DNA from: Fictibacillus fluitans
Lineage (GTDB): Bacteria > Bacillota > Bacilli > Bacillales > Fictibacillaceae
DNA: 64,000 nucleotides
Assembly (NCBI RefSeq): GCF_030418125.1
Contig: NZ_JAUHTR010000017.1
Location: 1-64,000, forward strand
Direction of reading: 5' to 3'
In this document: piece after piece, positions 51,072-57,402 of the stretch
Numbering within the stretch: the first letter of the stretch is position 1
Layout: every line of letters starts with the position of its first letter
Made by a program: the position numbers and the translations under genes
Notes under the pieces: model-generated
What the model saw: the letters and a program-made list of their open reading frames with translations, nothing else
Told to the model about the DNA's origin: nothing
Database searches by the model: none

Positions 51072-52049
51072 TTATGATTTCACGAGAACATTCTTGAATT
51101 CTTCTGTTAACAGGGGAACCACTTCAAACAAATCTCCTACAATTCCATAATCGGCAACAGAGAAGATGCTCGCTTCCGGATCCTTATTGATGGCAACGAT
51201 CACCTTGGAATTGGACATGCCGGCCAGATGCTGAATCGCGCCCGAAATTCCGCATGCGATATAAAGATCCGGTGTTACCACCTTGCCTGTCTGGCCGATC
51301 TGCAGGGAGTAATCGCAATAGTCTGCATCGCATGCTCCGCGGGAAGCACCTACCGCTGCACCCAGTACATCTGCCAGTTCCTGCAATGGCTTAAAGCCAT
51401 CCTCAGATTTTACGCCGCGCCCGCCTGCCACAATAATTTTCGCTTCGGAAAGGTCAACGCCTGTGGAAGCTTTGCGGACTACATCTTTAACAACTGTGCG
51501 TAAATCTTTTACATCAACTGCTAGAGCAGCAACATCTCCCGAACGGCTTTCATCAATTTCAAGCGGCGGGATATTGTTCGGGCGAATGGTGACGAATACC
51601 AGCCCGTCTGTGATCACTTTTTTCTCGAACGCTTTTCCGGAATAAATCGGACGGGTGAATACCACGTTTTCTCCGGCTTGCTCAAGTGACGTCACATCGG
51701 AAATCAATCCGGATTTCAGGCGGGCTGCAAGTCTTGGAGAAAGGTCTTTCCCCAGCGCTGTGTGCCCAAGTACTAATCCATCGGGTTTTTCCTGATCAAT
51801 CACTTGCAAAAGCGCTTGAACGTATCCATCTGTTGAATAGGTGGATAACAGGCTGTGTTCAGCTAGTACCACCCGGTCGGCTCCAAAGTGGATCAATGCT
51901 TTACCCGCTTCGTTTAATCCTTCACCGCACAGGACAGCGACAACTTCTCCGCCTGAAGAAATTTCCTTCGCTGCGGCTATCGCCTCAAAAGATACATTTC
52001 TTAATTCTCCGTCACGAACTTCTCCGAGTACCAGAACCTTTTTAGACAT
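51072..52049 (-). CDS. etfA: Electron transfer flavoprotein alpha subunit
   Basis: 325-aa FAD-binding subunit that takes electrons from acyl-CoA dehydrogenases. C-terminal FAD domain with VAGGRGVKSEDGFKPL, GASRGACDADY, QIGQTGKVVTPDLYIA and GISGAIQHLAGM. Last gene of its operon, 13 nt after etfB. Confidence 0.97.
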   Translation of the reverse strand: MSKKVLVLGEVRDGELRNVSFEAIAAAKEISSGGEVVAVLCGEGLNEAGKALIHFGADRVVLAEHSLLSTYSTDGYVQALLQVIDQEKPDGLVLGHTALGKDLSPRLAARLKSGLISDVTSLEQAGENVVFTRPIYSGKAFEKKVITDGLVFVTIRPNNIPPLEIDESRSGDVAALAVDVKDLRTVVKDVVRKASTGVDLSEAKIIVAGGRGVKSEDGFKPLQELADVLGAAVGASRGACDADYCDYSLQIGQTGKVVTPDLYIACGISGAIQHLAGMSNSKVIVAINKDPEASIFSVADYGIVGDLFEVVPLLTEEFKNVLVKS

Positions 52050-52062
52050 GTTGTATTCCTCC

Positions 52063-52833
52063 TTATATCACTTTTGCTTCTGAGCGTAGTAATGAAACAA
52101 GTTCTTTTACCTGGTCGTTGACTTCACCGCTTAAGATTTTCCCTGCTTCTTTCTTTGGCGGCATGAATACTTCCACTGTCTTTGTTTTGGCTGCTACATC
52201 TTCCTCATCGATGTCCAGATCATCGATTTCCAGCGTTTCAAGCGGCTTTTTCTTCGCCTTCATGATTCCCGGCAAGGAAGAATAGCGCGGCTCGTTCAAT
52301 CCCTGCTGTGCTGTTACCAGCAATGGAAGTGAAGTTTCGATTTTCTCAACATCGCCTTCAACATCGCGTTCAATGAATACATCGGTGCCATTCACTTCAA
52401 TTTTTGTAATGGTGGTAACCTGCGGAATTCCGAGAAGTTCTGCCAATCGCGGACCAACCTGGCCTGATCCATTATCAATCGCTACGTTTCCGCCCAGGAT
52501 CAAATCGTATTCCTTATCTTTGAAAAACTCCGCCAGTACAGCAGAAGTCGTAAACTGGTCTGTGCTTTCAAGTTCCTCAGTATCGATCAAAACCGCTTTA
52601 TCCGCCCCCATGGCAAGTGCGGTACGCAATTCTTTTTCAGATTCTTCTGTGCCGACCGTTACCACTGTAACTTCTCCGCCATGCGCGTCACGAAGTGTGA
52701 TCGCTTCTTCAATCGCGTATTCATCATAGGGATTGATAATATACTCGGCACTGTCATGGGAAATTGCCCCGTTGGAAATGCTGATTTTCTCTTCAGTATC
52801 GAACGTTCGTTTTAAAATTACATATAAATTCAT
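52063..52833 (-). CDS. etfB: Electron transfer flavoprotein beta subunit
   Basis: 256-aa AMP-binding partner of EtfA. YIINPYDEYAIEEAITLRD, the ETF-beta signature region VERDVEGDVEKIETSLPLLVT split over residues ~160–185, and SLPGIMKAKKKPLE. Ribosome site GGAGGG. Confidence 0.97.
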   Translation of the reverse strand: MNLYVILKRTFDTEEKISISNGAISHDSAEYIINPYDEYAIEEAITLRDAHGGEVTVVTVGTEESEKELRTALAMGADKAVLIDTEELESTDQFTTSAVLAEFFKDKEYDLILGGNVAIDNGSGQVGPRLAELLGIPQVTTITKIEVNGTDVFIERDVEGDVEKIETSLPLLVTAQQGLNEPRYSSLPGIMKAKKKPLETLEIDDLDIDEEDVAAKTKTVEVFMPPKKEAGKILSGEVNDQVKELVSLLRSEAKVI

Positions 52834-52854
52834 GCGAAACCCTCCAATGAAAAA

Positions 52855-53625
52855 TTAGTTTTTAAAGTTTGGCTTTCGTTTTTCGATGAACGCCTGAATT
52901 CCCTCTTGCCCATCTTCTGATACAAACACTTTTCCGAAGTACTGAGATTCCTTTTTGGCACCTTCCGCGTACTGCCCTTTTGCGGCATATTGCAAAAGCT
53001 CCAGGGTATAGCGGATCGAGAGAGAGCTCTTGGCTGCTGCCTTTCCCGCAAGGCTGTAAGCCTTTTCAAAAAGTTCTTCATCAGAATATGCGGCCGTTGC
53101 CAATCCCCAGCTAACCGCTTCCTCTCCAGTGATCGGTTCGGAGGTGATCAGCATTTCTGCCGCTTTTGCGGCTCCTACATATTTCGGAAGCCTTTGTGTT
53201 CCGGCAAAACCGGGGATTAACCCAAGCTGCAGTTCTGGCAAACCAAGCTTCGCTTCACTTGTAACAAGCCGGATATGGCAGGCCATTGCAAGCTCCAGGC
53301 CTCCGCCCAGCGCTGCACCATGTATAGCAGCAATGATCAGTTTAGGAAAATTCTCCATCCGGTCAAAAAGCTGCTGGCCAAACGCTCCAAGTTCAGCAAA
53401 ATCTGCTTCATTCTGAATCGTTGTAAATTCTTTAATATCCGCACCGGCAGAAAAGAATCTGCCCTCTCCCTTAAGCACGATCACTTTTGCTTCGTCATCA
53501 TGCTCCAATTCATCAAACACACTGGACAACTCACGGATTAACTGAGTCGACAGGGCATTCGCCGGCGGACGGTTGAGCTGTATGGTGGCGATGCGATTTT
53601 CTTTATTAACCTGTAAAAACTCCAC
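52855..53625 (-). CDS. fadB: Enoyl-CoA hydratase/isomerase (FadB/YsiB)
   Basis: 256-aa crotonase of fatty-acid beta-oxidation. Oxyanion-hole segment SAGADIKEF, and both catalytic Glu positions in GGGLELAMACH and LGLPELQLGLIPG. GTG 53625 follows AAGGAG; the ATG frame extension reaching 53679 has no ribosome site and runs back towards fadR. Confidence 0.94.
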   Translation of the reverse strand: MEFLQVNKENRIATIQLNRPPANALSTQLIRELSSVFDELEHDDEAKVIVLKGEGRFFSAGADIKEFTTIQNEADFAELGAFGQQLFDRMENFPKLIIAAIHGAALGGGLELAMACHIRLVTSEAKLGLPELQLGLIPGFAGTQRLPKYVGAAKAAEMLITSEPITGEEAVSWGLATAAYSDEELFEKAYSLAGKAAAKSSLSIRYTLELLQYAAKGQYAEGAKKESQYFGKVFVSEDGQEGIQAFIEKRKPNFKN

Positions 53626-53665
53626 TCTCTCACACTCCTTATTTATCTGGCAGATACAGGGGCAA

Positions 53666-54259
53666 TTAGCTCCCTGCATTATTGCTTAATCCATTAACAA
53701 GCATTCGGTGTACTGGAAGAGCCAGGGAAGGCAGGTCATAACGGTGATCATTCATTACCCAGTTTGTCGCCGTTTCGTCTATCGTCCCGAAAATCATCTG
53801 CCGGGCCAGCCGTGTGTCCATCGTTCTGTCAAACACCCTTTCCTCCATCCCTTCTTTCAATATCAGGTCAATCAGGGACAGGTACCGCTTTAACACTTCT
53901 CCGATTTTGGCACGAAGCGCACGGTTGGTCTGGCGCAGTTCCAGCTGGGTGACAATGGACAGCTCATGATCCTCATTCAAAAGATTGAAATGCATCTTGA
54001 TCAGTGTTAACAGCTTTTCAATGGCCGATGATTTGCCCTTGAGCTCATTCCCCGTTTTTTCGATAAAGGATCCCATTTTTTCGTTAAAAACAGAAACGAG
54101 CAGATCTTCTTTATTTTTAAAATAAAGATAGATCGTCCCATCTGCTACAGATGCCTGCTTTGCAATCTTGGATACTTGGGACTGATGATATCCATGAATT
54201 GCGATGACATTCACCGCGGCATCAATAATTTGGTCGTACTTTGGGCCTTTACGTTTCAC
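53666..54259 (-). CDS. fadR: Fatty-acid degradation repressor FadR (TetR family)
   Basis: 197-aa repressor released from DNA by long-chain acyl-CoA. N-terminal TetR HTH (QIIDAAVNVIAIHGY, VADGTIYLYFKNKEDLL) and a helical ligand domain. GTG start after GAGGAGAT. It has its own promoter with a FadR operator, so it is autoregulated. In B. subtilis it is cotranscribed from lcfA. Confidence 0.95.
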   Translation of the reverse strand: MKRKGPKYDQIIDAAVNVIAIHGYHQSQVSKIAKQASVADGTIYLYFKNKEDLLVSVFNEKMGSFIEKTGNELKGKSSAIEKLLTLIKMHFNLLNEDHELSIVTQLELRQTNRALRAKIGEVLKRYLSLIDLILKEGMEERVFDRTMDTRLARQMIFGTIDETATNWVMNDHRYDLPSLALPVHRMLVNGLSNNAGS

Positions 54260-54294
54260 GATAATCTCCTCACTTCAAACGAGCTGCTGTAAAC

Positions 54295-54312
54295 TGAATG
54301 ATTGTTCATTCA
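54295..54312. promoter_or_regulatory. FadR operator at the fadR promoter
   Basis: TGAATGATTGTTCATTCA matches the FadR box TGAATGANTANTCATTCA with one change in the centre; both arms are perfect. It covers the expected transcription start of fadR. Confidence 0.9.
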
Positions 54313-54319
54313 TATTTTA

Positions 54320-54349
54320 ATTGTAAAACAAGTCGTTTTTTTCTGTCAA
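54320..54349 (-). promoter_or_regulatory. fadR promoter
   Basis: TTGACA (54344–54349), 18-nt spacer, TACAAT (54320–54325) on the minus strand, directly between the lcfA terminator and the FadR operator. Confidence 0.8.
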
Positions 54350-54372
54350 TTCTATTATTCAATTCTTTTGCT

Positions 54373-54403
54373 AAAAAAACAAGGGCCTTTTTTAAAGGCC
54401 CTT
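54373..54403 (-). terminator. lcfA terminator
   Basis: Perfect stem AAGGGCCTTT / AAAGGCCCTT followed by GTTTTTTT on the minus strand, touching the lcfA stop codon. Confidence 0.9.
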
Positions 54404-56109
54404 TAAATCTCTTGTACTTTTTGTTCTTCTGCCTGCTGTTCCTTTGCTTTTTCTTCCTCCAGCAGAACGCGCCGTAAAATTTTTCCAACCATGGTTTTCG
54501 GAAGTTCAGTGCGGAACTCGTATATCCTTGGCACCTTAAATGCGGCCAAATGTTGCCGGCAAAATTGATTTAGCTGATCTTCGGTACACGGTATGTTGTC
54601 TTTTAACACCACAAAGGCTTTAACCGTCTCTCCGCGGTAAGGGTCAGGTACCCCGACCACCACTGCTTCTTTTACCGCTTCGTGTTCGTAAAGCACTTCT
54701 TCCACGTCGCGCGGATAAATATTATAGCCGCCTGCAATGATCAGATCCTTTTTCCGGTCCACGATATAGAAGTATCCGTCCTCATCCATATATCCCATAT
54801 CACCGGTCAATAGCCAGCCGTCTTTCAAAACAGCTGCTGTTTCCTCAGGCTGTTTCCAATAGCCTTTCATCACTTGGGGGCCGCGCACCATCAGCTCGCC
54901 GACTTCACCGACATGCGCCGGTTCATCCCGTTCCGTGGAATAGATGGCTGCTTCGGTATCCGGCCAGGGAACACCAATGCTTCCTTTTACCTTTTTTTCG
55001 TAAATAAAATTGCAATGGGTAACAGGGGAAGCCTCCGTAAGCCCGTAGCCCTCGACTAAACTGCCGGAAATGACTTCCTGGAACTTTTGCTGAACCTCCA
55101 ATGGAAGCGGAGCGGAACCGCTGATGCACGCCTTGATCGAGGAAAGGTCATATTTCCCTAAATCCGGATGATTCAACAGGGCAATATACATGGTTGGTGC
55201 CCCGGGAAACAACGTCGGGCGCTGTTTATGGATCGTCTGAAGCACCTGTTTGGCATCAAAACGGGGCAGGATGATCAGCTTCGCACGAGTCATGATCGCC
55301 TGGTTCATGACCACAGTCATGCCATACACATGGAAAAATGGAAGTGCCGCCAGCACCACTTCTTCCCCTACCCTGTGTTTATAAATCCAGATACTGCATT
55401 GCTTCGCATTCACTGCGAGGTTGGAGTGCGTAAGCATTACACCCTTTGAAGGCCCTGTCGTCCCGCCTGTGTATTGCAGAAGCGCAATATCTTCCTTTGG
55501 ATCAATGGTCAGGGCGATTCTTGTTGCATGGCTTTTGTTCAGCATTTCTTTAAACGCATGCACGGTGTCTCCATACTGGACATCAACCAGAATATACGGC
55601 TTTTGCTTTTTCTGGATATACGGATACACCAGGTTTTTCGGGAACGGCAAATAATCCTTAATGCCTGTGACAATCACATGCCTTAGTGAAGTGTCTTCCT
55701 TGACCGCCGCTACCCTCGAAAACAATTGGTCCAGACAGACAATCGCAACAGCCCCGCTGTCTTCAAGCTGATGGCTCAGTTCTCTTTCTGTATAAAGAGG
55801 GTTGGTTTGGACAACAATTCCCCCGGCAAGAAGAATGCCGTAGTAGGCAATGACCGCCTGCGGGCAATTGGGCAGCATGATGGCCACACGGTCTCCCTTC
55901 TCGATTCCAAGTGACACCAGACCATTGGCAAAACGAAGTGAACTCTCATGAAGCTCCTGATACGTTAATTCTTTTCCTAAAAAATGAAGAGCAGTTTTTT
56001 CTGGCTCTATGTCAGCTGCTTCTTCCAGGTACGTGAATAAAGGCTTTTCTTTGTAATCAACCTCACTGGGGATTTCGGGTGGATAATGGTTTAGCCATCT
56101 TCTTTCCAC
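54403..56109 (-). CDS. lcfA: Long-chain acyl-CoA synthetase
   Basis: Activates fatty acids to acyl-CoA with ATP, the entry to beta-oxidation and the source of the FadR ligand. 568 aa, adenylate-forming superfamily: YTGGTTGPSKGVMLTH (P-loop), YGLTEASP, LTGDMGYMDEDGYFYIVDRKKD and PKTMVGKILRR. GTG start after AAGGAGGAG. It ends in a strong terminator, so it is a single-gene unit here. Confidence 0.96.
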   Translation of the reverse strand: MERRWLNHYPPEIPSEVDYKEKPLFTYLEEAADIEPEKTALHFLGKELTYQELHESSLRFANGLVSLGIEKGDRVAIMLPNCPQAVIAYYGILLAGGIVVQTNPLYTERELSHQLEDSGAVAIVCLDQLFSRVAAVKEDTSLRHVIVTGIKDYLPFPKNLVYPYIQKKQKPYILVDVQYGDTVHAFKEMLNKSHATRIALTIDPKEDIALLQYTGGTTGPSKGVMLTHSNLAVNAKQCSIWIYKHRVGEEVVLAALPFFHVYGMTVVMNQAIMTRAKLIILPRFDAKQVLQTIHKQRPTLFPGAPTMYIALLNHPDLGKYDLSSIKACISGSAPLPLEVQQKFQEVISGSLVEGYGLTEASPVTHCNFIYEKKVKGSIGVPWPDTEAAIYSTERDEPAHVGEVGELMVRGPQVMKGYWKQPEETAAVLKDGWLLTGDMGYMDEDGYFYIVDRKKDLIIAGGYNIYPRDVEEVLYEHEAVKEAVVVGVPDPYRGETVKAFVVLKDNIPCTEDQLNQFCRQHLAAFKVPRIYEFRTELPKTMVGKILRRVLLEEEKAKEQQAEEQKVQEI

Positions 56110-56165
56110 TTCTATCTCCTCCTTAATTCACGCCTTTCTCTAAAAATACTCTCTCATATAATATT

Positions 56166-56183
56166 ATAGTGAAAACGCATTCA
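56166..56183. promoter_or_regulatory. Degenerate FadR half-site before lcfA
   Basis: Minus strand TGAATGCGTTTTCACTAT keeps the first FadR arm (6 of 7) but only about half of the second. It lies ~60 bp before lcfA and next to TATAAT-like hexamers. Repression of lcfA by FadR may therefore be weaker than of fadR; this is inference. Confidence 0.35.
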
Positions 56184-56242
56184 ATTTAACATATATTTTT
56201 AAAATTTAAAAAATTTTTACCGGATTTGGCACTTTTTTTCGG

Positions 56243-56272
56243 GAATCGACTGTTTTGGTACGCCGCATACTA
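56243..56272 (+). promoter_or_regulatory. Sigma-G-like promoter of the 55-aa gene
   Basis: GAATC (56243–56247), 18-nt spacer, CATACTA (56266–56272). The -10 fits the sigma-G pattern CATNNTA and the -35 fits GHATR except the last base. The start would be near 56279, giving a very short leader that begins at the AAGGAGG. Confidence 0.45.
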
Positions 56273-56293
56273 AAGCGCAAGGAGGAGAAAAAA

Positions 56294-56461
56294 ATGACCC
56301 AATCCAAAGCAAGAAGAGACGGGGAGAAAAGAGCGGGAAAAGAAACCCAGCACCCCCATGGCAAAATTAAATCACAGCATGAAATCTCAAGCGAAATCGG
56401 CATGAAAGACAACAATGAGCTCACCACCCAGCCAGCCGACTACGACGAGATTGAGTATTGA
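56294..56461 (+). CDS. Small hydrophilic protein of unknown function (possible spore protein)
   Basis: 55 aa, rich in Lys, Glu, Gln and His, without membrane segment or Cys. The sequence (TQSKARRDGEKRAGKET, then an acidic tail ending DYDEIEY) resembles no family I can name. ATG 56294 is well supported by AAGGAGGAG. The sigma-G-like promoter and small hydrophilic make-up suggest a forespore-made minor spore protein; this is inference only. Confidence 0.65.
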   Translation: MTQSKARRDGEKRAGKETQHPHGKIKSQHEISSEIGMKDNNELTTQPADYDEIEY

Positions 56462-56464
56462 TAA

Positions 56465-56595
56465 GAAAAGCTGAAGCAGGCGTTTAAAGCCGATAGACGT
56501 TGGAACCCTCGCACAGCAACACGCTTTTTGTGTTGAGGTGAGAGAGTGAAACGGCCGAGGCTTTGCCTGCTGAAGCTGGATCATGAAAAGCTGAA
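56465..56595. repeat. Foldable element flanked by 11-bp direct repeats
   Basis: GAAAAGCTGAA occurs at 56465–56475 and at 56585–56595, exactly 120 bp apart. Between them is a nested palindrome: GCAGGC/GCCTGC (56476–56481 with 56565–56570), AAAGCC/GGCTTT (56486–56491 with 56559–56564), CGTT/AACG, and an apical CAACAC/GTGTTG hairpin (56517–56535). No ORF fits. It could be a MITE-like insertion with a target duplication or a structured RNA. Confidence 0.55.
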
Positions 56596-56618
56596 CCGGT
56601 TTTCCAAATAATGGCCCC

Positions 56619-56712
56619 GGACAGTAAATTTTCGATTTTGGCCAGTAAATATTTAATTCTGGCCAGTAAGTTCTTCATTCTGGCCAGTAAATATCTCAAA
56701 CCGGGCAGTATT
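56619..56712. repeat. 21-bp tandem repeat array
   Basis: Four units of 21 bp starting at 56619, 56640, 56661 and 56682, plus a partial fifth at 56703. The conserved core is GGCCAGTAAATAT, with variable A/T-rich remainder. On the minus strand the 21-bp period reads as a heptad (LLARIK-type) but with only a TTG start and no ribosome site, so I do not call a gene. Confidence 0.85.
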
Positions 56713-56801
56713 TTAGCAAAACGATAGCAAAATTTAGTTCAGCCCCCACTCAAAAGGGCTAGTTAATCATGGCGGACCCAAAAAAACCTCTATTTACTCA
56801 A

Positions 56802-56826
56802 AAACCGGCCCAATTCTTGCCGGTTT
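56802..56826 (+). other. Hairpin downstream of the repeat array
   Basis: AAACCGGC / GCCGGTTT stem with a 9-nt loop. It might end plus-strand transcripts from the 55-aa gene, but no clear T-run follows. Confidence 0.35.
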
Positions 56827-56840
56827 CTCATTCAACAATA

Positions 56841-56879
56841 AAAAAGCTGCAGTGCGATGTGGACGCGCTGCAGCTTTTT
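56841..56879 (-). terminator. Terminator of the zapA–yshE operon
   Basis: 16-bp stem AAAAAGCTGCAGTGCG / CGCGCTGCAGCTTTTT (one G-T pair), 7-nt loop. It lies 4 nt after the micro-ORF stop, not directly after yshE. Confidence 0.88.
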
Positions 56880-56883
56880 AAAT

Positions 56884-56967
56884 TTACGATAAAAAAAGTA
56901 AATAAACGATGCCGAACAGAATAAAAAGGCCGCTTACTACGAATAACACTTTCCATAATGTGTCCAC
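56884..56967 (-). CDS. 27-codon single-membrane-helix micro-ORF
   Basis: GTG start at 56967 and TAA at 56884–56886 encode a 27-residue peptide: a short N-terminus with one Lys (VDTLWK) and then one hydrophobic helix (VLFVVSGLFILFGIVYLLF). A TAGGAGAGAG ribosome site overlaps the yshE stop about 12 nt upstream. It fills the gap between yshE and the operon terminator. Not recognised; translation is not proven, though the membrane-like content across the whole frame favours it. Confidence 0.5.
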   Translation of the reverse strand: MDTLWKVLFVVSGLFILFGIVYLLFLS

Positions 56968-56984
56968 TGATGCTTCACTCTCTC

Positions 56985-57389
56985 CTAATGGATCCCTGAA
57001 CCGATAACAAAGGACAGTCCGATGGAGATGATCATAGAAATCAGTCCCACTGCCCGATTATCGTTTTCAATCTCTTCATCAATATTAAACTTCGGGGTTA
57101 GAAATTCAAAGATAAAATACCCTATCAAAAGCAGCACGAAGCCAAACAGACCCCACCCCATCATTTGCGGCAGGGAGTCGTTCTGGGCGATGGAGTACCT
57201 GAAGATATTGGCGATGCCAAAAATCTTCCCGCCTGTTGCCATGGCAACGGCCACGTTTCCGTTTTTTATTTCCACCCAGTTCTGATACCGGGTAACCAGC
57301 TCAAATATGGCAAGGAATATTACTAGAAAAAGGACGACTACACTGTAGTATGCTGCCGTTTGGATAAACGGATTCTGGGATACATCCAT
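56985..57389 (-). CDS. yshE: DUF350 membrane protein YshE
   Basis: 134-aa protein with four hydrophobic helices in two DUF350-type halves (FELVTRYQNWVEIKNGN, GFVLLLIGYFIFEFLTP). Function unknown. ATG 57389 after CGGAGG, 13 nt after mutS2, in the conserved mutS2–yshE order. Confidence 0.88.
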   Translation of the reverse strand: MDVSQNPFIQTAAYYSVVVLFLVIFLAIFELVTRYQNWVEIKNGNVAVAMATGGKIFGIANIFRYSIAQNDSLPQMMGWGLFGFVLLLIGYFIFEFLTPKFNIDEEIENDNRAVGLISMIISIGLSFVIGSGIH

Positions 57390-57402
57390 CTCTAACCTCC
57401 GA

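Noticed and set aside
56484-56699. 71-codon minus-strand ORF with LLARIK-like heptads, possible coiled-coil or antimicrobial peptide
   Set aside because: It starts at a TTG without a ribosome site and its repetitive part comes entirely from the 21-bp DNA repeat; the rest reads through the palindromic element. Kept as a repeat, not a gene.
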